From positions 21,094,560 through 21,124,566 of the forward strand of contig CM044518.1 in NCBI GenBank assembly GCA_024364805.1: a stretch of DNA of 30,007 bases, given 5' to 3'. How positions within the stretch are numbered: position 1 is the first letter of the stretch; each line of letters begins with the position of its first letter. Shown here one piece after another: positions 1-10,565 of the stretch. Under the pieces are notes generated by a model. That model had not been told where the DNA came from. It searched no databases and was given only the letters and a program-made list of their open reading frames with translations. A program made the translations under genes and the position numbers. Origin of the DNA: Euprymna scolopes (taxonomy: Eukaryota > Mollusca > Cephalopoda > Sepiida > Sepiolidae).

Positions 1-40
1 TAACCTAGGTTCGAATCCTGATCACAGCATTGACATTTTG
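1..40 (+). repeat. tRNA-derived SINE piece, cut by window edge
   Basis: Bases 8-18 read GGTTCGAATCC, an exact match to the RNA polymerase III B-box consensus. The A box would lie upstream, outside the window. A B box followed by unrelated AT-rich sequence is what the tRNA-like head of a SINE looks like. A true tRNA gene is less likely because the bases after the B box do not obviously form an acceptor stem, but the 5' half is not visible. Confidence 0.55.
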
Positions 41-965
<925 letters not shown>

Positions 966-1174
966 TGGATGTGTGTATGCATGTGTTTTTGTATGTTTAT
1001 TGATATGTATTTTTAGATGTTAGTGTATTTACATACATTTCTATGAATATATGTTGTACGGATCATTGTATACCGTTTTAATATATGCTTTTATCTTTTA
1101 TATATGCATATGTGTGTATAAGTTATGGATATTAGGTTATTTGCAAACTTATATATGTATTTGTTTGTATATGA

Positions 1175-1212
<38 letters not shown>

Positions 1213-1960
1213 CTATATTTAGTTGTGTACATGAGTTATGCATATACAAATTTACATTAATAGCTTTATTCTTTAAATCTTCCACTAACTACTAGATAAA
1301 CATAATACACCAATAACCTGCTTACACCAAGTCAACAAAAGCGCCCTCTATAAAATAAATAGCTACACCCGAAGTGTTTTCTTCCTAACCCGTTTTATTT
1401 TCGAACTTACTATTTTGATTTCAATAGTAAACTATTTAATTCCCTAATATATACCGAAATATATCCGACTTGAGAACCCGATTGTAATATCGAAAGATTA
1501 TAATTTCAAACTTTTACAAAAAGTAACATGCCGAATTAACAAATGTAATAATCCAACTAGACATCGGAAAATAAACATTTCTGAATAAGTTTAGCTATTA
1601 GCCGAATGTGTATTGTAATTATATAAAACCTATCTCTAAATATAAAAACCGAAAATGTGTGTGTATGTGTGTATGTATGTATGTTCGCTTTTTGTGTATG
1701 TCTGCAAAAGTTTTTTTTCGTCGGCCTTCTCGTACGACACGCTCCTTCTTAAAACGTTGTATATCACGTTTAAAGCGTAATATCTACGATTTAAGGTATT
1801 TGCCCGATTTTTTCCAGATCGCCGCGTCTTCCAAACGGAACGATGGGGTGGGGGATACAAACAGTAATTGGATTGCAGCGAAAAACGAGGTCAAACATTA
1901 CGCCACTTCCTCGCACACTTTATAAGACTTAACTTCACACGCTTATCAATTCCTCTTCTC
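966..1960. other. AT-rich stretch without a recognised gene
   Basis: Contains a second compound microsatellite, (AT)n(GT)n at about 1173-1212, and a short TGTA-rich tract near 1655-1685. A 105-codon open frame at 1608-1925 begins in the low-complexity tract and continues into basic, serine-rich sequence with no recognised domain. I see no convincing coding or RNA gene. Confidence 0.5.
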
Positions 1961-1986
1961 TCGTGGCCGAAATGGTTAGGCGCCTG
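1961..1986 (+). other. Truncated tRNA-Ser-like 5' half (A-box region)
   Basis: The bases TCGTGGCCGAAATGGTTAGG followed by CGCCTG resemble the 5' half of a eukaryotic tRNA-Ser, including the GTGGCCGA start and the GGTTA D-loop (A box). The similarity stops at a run of T and C after 1986; no anticodon arm or B box follows at the expected distance. This is either the head of a truncated SINE or a tRNA-fragment insertion. Confidence 0.4.
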
Positions 1987-2390
1987 TTTTTTCCCCTTTC
2001 GTTTCGTTTAATAAAACAGAAATACATAAATTAAATACTGAAATAAAATATAGTTATCGATATTTGAATCTATACATAAAACTTACGATTAATAATGTTC
2101 TCTTAATATGTTCAATGCTTTCCTTCCATCATCCAATGCGTCTCTTATAATCAGAGACAGATTTCTATCGTCTAAACATTGAATCAGTTCTTCAAAAACA
2201 GTCGCGTTCTTTTCGAGAAATTTGGGATCGTTTGATTCTCTGTTAGAGATAGTATGACTTTGTGTAGTTTTCGAATCCTAACATATCCCAGAAATTTTAC
2301 CTGCCACAATTCGAATTTAGATTCCGATCCGTCAAAGAAAAGACGGTGGCTGGGCCCATAACTTGTTAAGTTTGGAGACATTATGTTGAA
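1987..2390. other. No gene recognised
   Basis: AT-rich sequence between the tRNA-like fragment and the Tx1-like LINE. No domain, RNA gene or repeat end was recognised. Part of it could be LINE 5' leader if the element begins further left than I place it. Confidence 0.4.
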
Positions 2391-2434
2391 CAAAGATGGC
2401 GGCGTAGATCAGATCAGTAACCAAGATGGTGGCC

Positions 2435-2850
2435 ATGGCATCTGTCAGTTGTGTGCTGACGGTTGAGTTGAAGAAAGACGAATGACCAGCTGGATGGACG
2501 AACCCACCAAAAGTTGAGATCGACGTGGAAAAAATATTGCTGAAGCTAGGAAATGCGTCGAATTTACAACGGAAACCAAAATTAAATTGGAACAACCTCG
2601 CTTAAAGGAATTCGCTAAAAGGACGATCTCGTAATTCGTAATAGATCGCAAAACTAAAAAATTGATACGGTCAACCAAAGACAGAGTCACAAAGCTAATT
2701 GCATCAGAAGGATTAAGAACTGGACGAATAACGAAGTGTAAAGGCTACAACACATAGGCAGCCCTGTTCAAGACGGAAGACGAATGCATTGCTATGACCC
2801 CAAAAGAAATTATTTACCAGGGGGATCATTAAATTGTAACGCAAAGATAA
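2435..2850 (+). pseudogene. ORF1-like fragment of the Tx1-like LINE
   Basis: An ATG at 2435 opens MASVSCVLTVELKKDE, closed by a stop. After a change of frame near 2600, a lysine/arginine-rich frame (KTKKLIRSTKDRVTKL and onward, about 2602-2847) runs with only two internal stops to TEDECIAMTPKEIIYQGD. A basic first ORF before the RT is expected for this LINE type, where ORF1 encodes the RNA-binding protein. I assign it from position and composition, not a recognised domain; it could be unrelated flanking sequence. It runs directly into the RT frame, where the internal deletion is inferred. Confidence 0.35.
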
Positions 2851-4749
2851 AAATGGAGGGGATGGGATAGGTAATTTCCGGCCCTTAACGATGTTGAACA
2901 CAGAGTTCAAGATTTTGGCTAAGGTCTTAGCAAATCGTGTGCAGATTGTCTTACACCGTCTAATACGTCCCGAACAGACTTGTTCTGATAAGGGCCGGAC
3001 GATTCAAGATAATTTGCACACGATACGCTTGATCGTAGAAAAAGTCGACACTGAAGCCGCGCTGATCAATTTAGATCAGTCCAAAGCATTCGACATAGTA
3101 GACCATCGTTACCTAGAGGCTGTTCTCAGCTCGGCTGGGTTTGACCCACAGTTTCGCTCTTGGATTCGCCTCTTGTATGCCAACCCAGGTGCTATAGTGG
3201 AAGTAAATGGGGTGAGGTTGAAGCCCTTCATGTTAACAAGATCGATCCGTCAAGGTTGTCCGTTATCCCCAATGCTATATGTGCTGGCGCTTGAGCCATA
3301 TTTGCGACAGCTTCGGGTGAATCCGGTTCTTCGGGGGATTACTTTGCCAGGTGGGTCTACCCCGGTAAATTATACCGCCTATGCAGACGAGGTAACCGTG
3401 CTTGTAACGAGCAGTGCCGAGATTAGAGTCGTCGACATAGAAACACGTCGGTGTGTTAAGGTTACAGGGGCCATAATTAACTACGTTACGCACCGGTTCC
3501 TGGAGGGGTATGCCCATTCAGGTTGGACAGATGGGCCGTGCAAACTACTCGTCGTCTGGTTTGGCCCCGGCCTTCCGCTTGAGAAAAATTAGTCAGAAGT
3601 ATTGGAAGCGGCCAAGGTCGCATTTCATTTGTGGGCCTTGAGAAACCTGTCTTTGAAAGGTCGGGCGGAGGTATGCAATTCTCATATCTACCCCTTGATC
3701 CTTTACCGCCTATCAGTTCTTCCACTCCCGGAGGCCAAACTAGTTTATCTGGTGCGTGCTCTTTTTGCGTTCTCATGGCGCGGAAAGGAATCCATGATTA
3801 CCCGGGACGTATGTTACCCGCATCCGTCTGAAGGCGGTCTGGGTATGCCTAGTTTGGAAATACATAGACACACTCTTAGGCTGATATACCTGGATCGAAT
3901 GTGTACACCTAATGAGGGAAACCGTGTCTTGGTGATAGAAGACACTAAGAAAGTATTTCAGGCTTTGGAGAGTGCGCATTCGGCTTAGGGTGAGGCACAC
4001 AAGTTGCCCCGAAACGAGTGCCCTTTCTATCGCGAGTGTCGGTAGGCCTTGAGATTCCTTTTTCGGGTGAAAGAAAGCCTCTCTGACACCCAGCTGTTGT
4101 CTCGCAAGGCACTATAGTGAGGGGATCCGTTTGAGACGAAAAGATTGAGGAGCTCGGTTTGACGAAGGAGAAGCGCCGCTTTATATGGCCTGGGGCGCCT
4201 GGGTTGAGCTGCTTCGATAATTACGAGACATCACTCACCTGGCTGGTAATACAAAATGCGCTCTGAGTCGGCAAAAGACTTTACGCAGCTGGTTTTACGG
4301 AGACACCTAATTGTGTCCGATGCGGAGATTGGGAGAAAGACCTTGATCATATTTTTTTTTTCCACTGCGCCATCGTTCGACCGTGGTGTGAGGTAGTTGA
4401 AGGCCTCACGGTTCACATCTGAGCGGGCGGAGTTTTTTTTTGTGCTGGATTCGGTGTCCCCGTGCTGCCACTGGCATCGACTCTGAAGAAAGAAGAACGC
4501 TATGTTTTTCTGTGTTGGCTAGCTGTTATGAGAGGCGTTATTTGGACGACGCGATAGAGGGAGGTTTAAGGAGATGAGACCTTCACTGCTCCCCAGCTTG
4601 TACTCATTTTGAAGTATCGATTGAAAATGCGAATTAAGCTGGAGGAGGTGAATCTCGCTCCGGCAAATTTCAACGACAGGTGGGTGAAAGCTTCGCGACT
4701 TTGTAAAGTGAATGGAGCTAGACTTCAATTTCTTTTTGGAGTTGCTTAG
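2840..4749 (+). pseudogene. LINE ORF2 remnant: reverse transcriptase and C-terminal region
   Basis: The frame is open from 2840 to 3985 apart from one TAG at 3590-3592, where relatives carry tryptophan. RT motifs appear in order: NFRPLTMLNTEFKILAKVL, the acidic motif in DQSKAFDIVDH, RSIRQGCPLSPMLY and TAYADEVTVLV. The catalytic box reads YADE rather than YADD, so the second aspartate is lost. After a second TAG (3986-3988) the same frame continues (GEAHKLPRNECPFYRECR), then shifts once at about 4110-4145. A cysteine/histidine cluster follows (Cys at 4312 and 4321, His at 4348, Cys at 4365); the T run between His and the last Cys seems one codon longer than usual. The C-terminus (LKYRLKMRIK, NDRWVKASRLCKVNGA) is family-typical. 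With few stops and about one frameshift, this is a moderately young relic. It is not functional. Confidence 0.85.
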
Positions 4750-5121
4750 GTTTTTTAAAGAATTTTGGGTGACCTGATCAAACATAGACATGCATCGGAC
4801 CTCCTAGAATAGGCTAGTTAGGCATTTTTGTTCGATTTTTAACTTAGCAAGAGTATGTATGTTGTCATCATCTTAATCCCTTTTTAGTTTTACCCAGTCC
4901 CATCGCCCCCCCGGGTTTGTTTTTTCTCCCCTTTTGGTTCGATAATCCCCACTCCCGGCCCCATTAGGTGACGGATATATTGTTTTGCCAGTGATGTAGG
5001 CCATGTTTGTAGTGTTTTTAATAAAAGTAAAAGTTTTCGAGAAGCCTACATTTTTTCGACTTACAAACTTTTTATCTGCCACAATTATTAGTGAGGGGGT
5101 TCTTTTTACTAATCATTTTTT

Positions 5122-5151
5122 CATTGTATATATCATTCGATATATACAATG
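5122..5151. repeat. Perfect 13-bp fold-back with 4-nt loop
   Basis: Bases 5122-5134 are the exact reverse complement of 5139-5151, with ATTC as loop. It lies just beyond the LINE 3' region. It is too short for a microRNA precursor and is not followed by a T run, so no terminator role is claimed. Confidence 0.8.
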
Positions 5152-5399
5152 TAAATAAGATTTTATCCCCAACTCCCACACATCAGATATATATATTTGT
5201 AATTTTCGAGTGTTAATAGGTTGTCCAAAGACTGATTCTGGTATTTTGGTGAAAGAGTCTAGTTAAGTGAACGTCATGTTCGTTAGGACAACATTAACCA
5301 TCATCCCCCCCTTTTCGGCCTTGTGCCACATTTTTATTTGTAAAATTTTACTAAATAAAAACAAATATTTACCCCCATTAGGAATCGAAATCATTTTAC

Positions 5400-5822
5400 A
5401 ACTTTATTTACTCATAATATGTGTAAATTTGGGACTGATCATCGCAGTCTGCATCGTGGAAAAGTACATGCCATTATTCGGGACTGTTTGAACTGATAAA
5501 AAAGACAAGAACAGCGTGTGTTTTTTTTCCGGAGAGGTGTTTCGTGTGTAAACGTTTTGTTTATTTTACTTGTGATATGTCAATTTTCGCCTGGTTACCG
5601 CAGGCGACATCGTGGAAAAATACATGACATATTCGAAACTGTTTGAACTAATACACAAGTCAGGAAAAAAGTTTTTTTTTTCGGAGAGGCTTTTCCTATG
5701 TAAAGGATTTGTTTATTTTATTTATTCGTAAAATGTGTTAATTTCTGCCTGGTCATCGTACTCGTCATCGTGGGGAAGTACATGGCATTATTTGGGACTG
5801 TTTGAACTAATTAAAAAACACG
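5400..5822. repeat. Diverged tandem repeat, ~157-bp unit, about 2.7 copies
   Basis: Three blocks share the same order of landmarks: TTTATTTA start, ATCGTGG(A/G)AAGTACATG core, CATTATT(C/T)GGGACTG or its variant, then GTTTGAACT(G/A)AT, and, in the first two, TTTTTTTTCGGAGAGG. The CATCGTGG landmark recurs at 5452, 5608 and 5766, giving periods of 156 and 158 bp. The third unit is cut after the TTTGAACTAATT landmark. Short open frames inside are not conserved between units, so I read it as a satellite-like repeat rather than coding sequence. Confidence 0.8.
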
Positions 5823-5849
5823 CCTCTACTGGTGTTTACTATATTTGCT

Positions 5850-6052
5850 AGCAATATTAGTAGTAGTAGTGGTGGTAGTTGTGGTGATATGTTTTTATTA
5901 TTATTGTAGTCGTTGTTGTAGGTGTTGTTTTTGCTGGCATTGGTATTGTTGTTGTTACTGTTGTTATTATCACTACCAATATTACATCATTATATCATTG
6001 TAGGTTTTATTTCTATTGTTGTTGGTTATGGTAATGGTAATAGTGTTGGTGA
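5850..6052. repeat. Degenerate trinucleotide microsatellite (GTA/TTG/TTA)
   Basis: TAGTAGTAG, TTATTATTATTG, TTGTTGTTG and GGTAATGGTAATAG units follow one another with many substitutions. It lies directly upstream of the R4/Dong-like LINE and includes a TTATTATTATTG tract at about 5897-5908 resembling the (TTA)n at the LINE 3' end. Confidence 0.8.
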
Positions 6053-9000
6053 TGGAGGAGAAAGGTCGGTCGGGAGGGGATCTTTAACCTTGGTAGGGAA
6101 TCCTCCTAGAGATGATGCCTCGATAAAACTATCGGTCGTGGTGTAACCTAAAATCCACTAACTCCATATATGGGAGAATGTAAAATCAAAATATTGAAAA
6201 TAACGATGTGAATGAGGCTAGAATCTCCTGCGATGATCTCACGTCAAGTAGTTGTCCCACTGGTCAACATGGTGGGTCATGTCGTCATCATACAACTGTC
6301 CAAAATTCTGAGGATGTGGCTGGGTATAGGGGGAGTGAGAATTGCCAGAGAGGGTCCCAAGATATAAAGAAAGTTGGAGCAGGGAATTTCGATAAAGCCA
6401 TGGACGGATGAGGAAAGAAGATTACTGTAAGGAGGCTTTGTGGGAATGCGTTGTAAGAAGAGGAAGAAACAAACCTGGTGGATATATCCGAAAAGTGAAG
6501 AATGAATGGGAATCGATAGGAGGGGGTGCTAAAAGTGTCGCGAGTTTATATCCCAGTAAAAACAAATTAAAAATACCAACCTACTTTCATGGATTACAAG
6601 AGAAGTGATGTAACGGATGGTTGTAAATGAAATGATTAACAAAAGTAACATTGATGAAACTAGCTCTGATGAGAACTAAGAGAGTGTAAGTGCAGAAGGG
6701 AAATGTAAGCAATTATGGAAGGCGGACAACTGAGGAGGAAAAGAATCATATGGTTAGGTGAAGTGATCAGAAGGAGTTTGAAGGATCATTGTCTCTGAGA
6801 CATTGGAATCAGTGAAAGGAGCAGATGTATGGAGAAGTGGTGATGAAGTTCGAACTATATTATCTGTAAACACAGAAGTACTTCAGAAGTAAAGAGAGAT
6901 TCTTCTTAGAGACGAGATCATAGAGAGTCCAAGTACGTAGAGTAGTGATAAGCGGAAGGTAAAAAGCGAGGTAAAAATATTTCAAGGAGTAATTCACAAC
7001 ATCACAAGAAAGAATATATCGATTAAGGCACTTAACAAGCTTCTGTATGCAGCGTAATGCGTTATTGCGAATCGTCTTGGCTTATTACAGAAGATAAAAG
7101 GGAGAACTGAAGTGTAGAAGGTCATACTGGCAGAGGCGGCTTGAAGAAAGTGTGAAACGGTGGCGGAAAGACCTGGGTAGAATTGAAGAAATAAGAAAAG
7201 GACTTAAACTAGGACAAAACGCTATAGACGAGCTTGAAATGAGGTATAGATTGCTAGAAAGGGAATCATATACGTTCTAACAATGTTAAAGAGAAGATCT
7301 ACACTGGTGGTATGCGAATTCGGAACTTTGTTGGAAAAAGTGTTGCGTTTCGTCAGAACAACGTTTCCCGGAACAATCAGTCTCAGTTGTATAAAGAATT
7401 AAATAATAGTAAACAGACGGAAGTTCTGGAGTGGAATTTGGTCTGTCGAAGGGCGATATGATAAGAAGGCTAACTGGTTAGGAGAGGTCAGACAAAGGCT
7501 ACAAGTAATGACATTAAGGCTGGCATACGAAGGATGACGAACTGGAAGGCACCTGGTCAAGATGGAGGGAAGGGCTTCTAGTTTAAACAGTTTCCATGTC
7601 TTTATCTACCTATAGCTGCTGCCAAGCAAAGGGTTGTAGAGCCGAGAGATGCCCCTGATTGGCTTGTGAGGGAAAGACCTACACTAATTAGGAAATATCC
7701 TGCAAAAGGAGACAGATGCATATAATTATAGACCAATTACATGTATGGCATTGATTTGGAAACTGTTGACTGGACTCTTTGCGAATAAACTTTATGAATA
7801 TCTTGAAATGAAAGCTGTTTTTCCTAATGAACAGAAGGGATCTCGGAAAGGCTCCAGACATTCCAAAGATCAAATAAAAAGTTATAATGGATTCATGCAG
7901 GATGCATTAAGGAAAGAAATCTGAGCGTAGCATGGATCGATTACAGAAAGGATTATAACATGGTTCTCATTCAAGGATACGTGAAACACTATTGACGAGG
8001 AAAATTGCTGAGAATGCGGTAGGGCTTTTGGAGACAAGTATGGTTCACTGGAAAACGGTGCTGACAGCAATCAGAAAGAAAGTGGGGCAGGTTGGCATTA
8101 AACGTGGAATATTTCAAGGCGATTCGTTATAGCCATCTCTTTTTGCAATGATAATGATGTCACTGACCATCCTCTGTAAGAGAGAAAACTGGGGTATAAC
8201 TTGGGATCTTGTATCAGATCCCTCAACAATCTACTGTTTATGGATGATTTATAAATATTCGGTAGAAATAAAGAGAAAATAGGGAGACTGGTAGAACTTG
8301 TGGGGACATAATCAGAAGGTATTGGGATGGAGTTTGGGATTAGTAAATGCGCGGTGCTCGCCATGAAAAGAGGAATAAAGATTCATTCGAATGGAACAGT
8401 TCTGCCAAATGAAGAAATCCTGAACAAATAGAATATACAAGGTATAAGTATTTGGGAGTGTTGGAGGGTGCAGACATCATGAACAGAGAAATGAAGGAGA
8501 AACCCAGGGAGGTGTAGTTTAGAAGACTGGACCGAATTGCAAACTTCAAACTGTATGGAGGAAACCTAATGAAAGCAGTGAATGCATTAGCAGTCAGTGT
8601 TTTGAGATGCAGTGCGGGTATTTTATAATGGTCTGACAAAGATTTGCATGGCATGGATATCAAAACAAGAACAGTTTTAGCAATGTTTGCTATATTTCAC
8701 ATTCAAAGTAACGTAGCAAGGCTGCATCAAAAGAGGAAAGACGGTGGGAGAGGATTGAAAAGTGTAAAAGATTGTGTTAGAACCGAAAAGATGTCGTTAA
8801 AGGATCATGTGGTAGAAGTGATGAGTGGATGCATTAGGTTGTGCTAATGAACTGCAGGTATGTGAGACCAAGGCGCTTTATGAGAAACGTAGGATAGAGA
8901 AAGGGCAGCTAAATTTGATAGGAAGAAAATGCATGAAAGGTCCTTCCAGGATATAGCAGAAGTGAATGATGAAAGATCATGGCAATGGGTAAGAGCTTGG

Positions 9001-9755
9001 TATCAGGCTAAGAGTACCGACACTTTTGTTTATGCAGCACAAGAGCAGGCATTAAAAACACGATTTCTCCAAAAAGTGGTTCTAGGAGAGCACGTTGCTG
9101 CAGAATTCCGGATTTGAGCAAATACCTCAGCATCAATTTCGCACCTTGCAGTAGCGTGTAGTAGACTGGCCCAGAGAAAGTACCGCAAAAAACACGATCG
9201 CATGAGACTCCGGATATATAAGTGTAAGAGGGTTGGGCTGAAGTGTGCTGGAAAATGGTTTCAGGAGATGCCTGATGAAGTGAGAACAAAGGATAATAGC
9301 ATGGTAGCGGTATGGTATGGCAAAGGTGTCATAACGGTCAAGCAACTGAAACATAATCGTCCGGATTTGGTTGTCATTGACATGGTCTAAAAAACTGATA
9401 GATTGTAGATTTTCAGTACGCTGTGACAAGAGGGAGAGAAGGAGAATGAGAAATGGAACAATTATGTTCTATTGGTCTTGGATATAAAGCGTATAAACGG
9501 GGTTAAAGCACAAATAATTCCGGTCATATTTAGTAGAACAGGAGTAGTATCAAGCCGCCTGGAATTACAACTGAAAAAAACTACAAATCCCCGATATTTT
9601 AGTAGGCCTTCAGACCTCTGCAATTGTAGGTACGACCAGCATCCTTAGGAAAACCTTTGATATTTGAAGCTGCTGATGTGAAGCCGGGATTGAGGGAAAT
9701 CCTCTGGAAATGAATCACATCCCTTTCCAGAGAGAAGTTGATTAACGAAATCGGA
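6053..9755 (+). mobile_element. Decayed R4/Dong-like LINE (RLE-type non-LTR retrotransposon)
   Basis: A single-ORF LINE relic of about 3.7 kb, close to the expected full length. The coding order is an N-terminal segment, RT, then a C-terminal restriction-like endonuclease (RLE) region, the arrangement of non-LTR elements that cut with an RLE instead of an APE-type nuclease. Peptides match the R4/Dong-type proteins abundant in mollusc and cnidarian genomes. The 3' end is followed at once by (TTA)n (9756-9850), and a TTA/TTG microsatellite borders the 5' side. Dong of the silkworm is known to insert in TAA repeats, so both flanks fit. The subclade is inferred from memory of relatives, without alignment. 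The 5' limit is approximate. Confidence 0.8.
6300..9690 (+). pseudogene. RT-RLE polyprotein remnant of the R4/Dong-like LINE
   Basis: Readable segments lie in order in all three frames. They are an N-terminal block, CKEALWECVVRRGRNKPGGY (6408-6608); the TNWKAPGQDG motif (about 7536-7565); RT motif A in AWIDYRK (7930-7950); GIFQGDSL (8106-8129); and the catalytic box FMDDL (8237-8251), followed at once by a stop. The thumb and connection regions (8459-8847) come next, then a degraded Cys/His region before SRLAQRKYRKKHDRM (about 9160-9200). The RLE PD motif follows in HNRPDLVVIDMV (9353-9388), then a tail with SSRLELQLK and TSAIVGTTSILRKTFDI (9550-9680). More than a dozen stops and several frameshifts make it clearly dead and older than the Tx1-like relic. 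Antisense open frames over 7688-8663 are shadows. Confidence 0.8.
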
Positions 9756-9773
9756 ATTATTATTATTATTATG

Positions 9774-9816
<43 letters not shown>

Positions 9817-9850
9817 TTCTTAATAATTATTATTATTATTAATTATTATT
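9756..9850. repeat. (TTA)n microsatellite between two LINE 3' ends
   Basis: Nearly pure ATT/TTA repeat with a few interruptions (ATG, CTTCTTAATAA). It directly follows the 3' end of the + strand LINE and, read on the other strand as (TAA)n, directly follows the 3' end of the - strand LINE fragment to its right. Confidence 0.95.
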
Positions 9851-10565
9851 TTTTACTCACTCACACACTTTCTCGGAGTCAATAGGGATAAAAAAATTAT
9901 CTTTGAGAAGAACTCGTGACGTTCTCTGGAATCTGATCATCAATAGGTTCTCCATATTTCAATTCATCTCCACCTCTTTCGATAATCTATGCAAATAAAC
10001 TTGTGTTGTCGCAACAACCGCTTACCATTGATTTTTTATGGTAGCGGCCTTTGGTCTCTACTGAAGTTTGGGTGGCAATGAGCCTCCCTAATATCCCATT
10101 CCTATTTGCATTCATCACCCTGAGGTTTGGCAAGTGTTTTCTCTCCTTGATCTTTTAGTCCTACTTAACCTTGCTCACTTATTTGGTTTAGCGCAGGTTA
10201 TAGTGACCAACAAATATGACGGAGGTTGGGAAATCAGAATTGCAGAGGGGGGTAACTTTAAATTATACAGTTTCAGTTTCCATGACTCCATGTCCAGTTT
10301 CTTTGGATTTTCTCAAATATGTCAGTCTCGTGCCTGTAGCTCATGTGTCTTAGTCTCTACATTCTAGAGGTTTCCTTAGTATTAAAGTTTTTTTTTTAAT
10401 TTATTATTGTTAGTCGTCGAATTTTTACAGCCATTCATCTAACATTCCTTTTACAAAGTTTCTGGTTATTGTTCCTAGTGCCTCTTTAATTAGTGTGTAA
10501 TCTTTATTTTCTTCATCTTCCATATTTCTCTGAACTCCCTAACCAGTATTTGTCCTTTTCAGCCT
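9851..10565 (-). mobile_element. 3' end of a second R4/Dong-like LINE, opposite strand
   Basis: On the - strand, about 10540-10420 encodes a degraded version of the conserved C-terminal tail of RLE-type LINEs: WKMKKIKIT, then in another frame EALGTITRNF and GMLDEWL. It continues into about 550 bp of 3' untranslated sequence ending in (TAA)n at 9850. The untranslated part shares landmarks with the element at 26530-27260: the block TCGCAACAACCGC is identical at 10009-10021 and 26684-26696, and similarity continues to about 10195. The piece is 5'-truncated, with nothing recognised upstream of 10565. Confidence 0.65.

Larger units (their letters stand above)
2391..5060 (+). mobile_element. Internally deleted Tx1-like (L1 superfamily) LINE
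   Basis: A non-LTR retrotransposon relic about 2.7 kb long; full-length relatives are roughly 6-7 kb. In order it shows a possible leader with two CAAGATGG-type motifs (2391-2430), an ORF1-like fragment, then without an endonuclease domain a reverse transcriptase and C-terminal region ending with a stop at 4747-4749, then a T-rich 3' untranslated stretch with AATAAA near 5019. The RT and tail peptides match the Tx1-like group I know from fish, frog, coral and mollusc genomes, for example IRQGCPLSPMLYVLALEP and LSLKGRAEVCNSHIYPLILY. The endonuclease, the end of ORF1 and the start of ORF2 appear deleted at about 2840. The 5' and 3' ends are estimates; no target-site duplication was identified. 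Confidence 0.85.

Noticed and set aside
1340-1350. AGCGCCCTCTA, resembling a CTCF core
   Set aside because: A single short match with poor extension into the rest of the motif; chance is likely.
1608-1925. 105-codon frame that looked like a small basic protein
   Set aside because: Starts in a low-complexity tract, overlaps an equally long antisense frame and shows no family pattern.
5400-5822. Tandem block considered as a CRISPR-like array or a coding repeat
   Set aside because: Units are ~157 bp, diverged along their whole length without a repeat/spacer pattern, and reading frames are not kept between units.
7688-8663. Several antisense open frames across the R4/Dong-like LINE
   Set aside because: They are shadows on the strand opposite the RT; the sense strand carries the ordered RT motifs.
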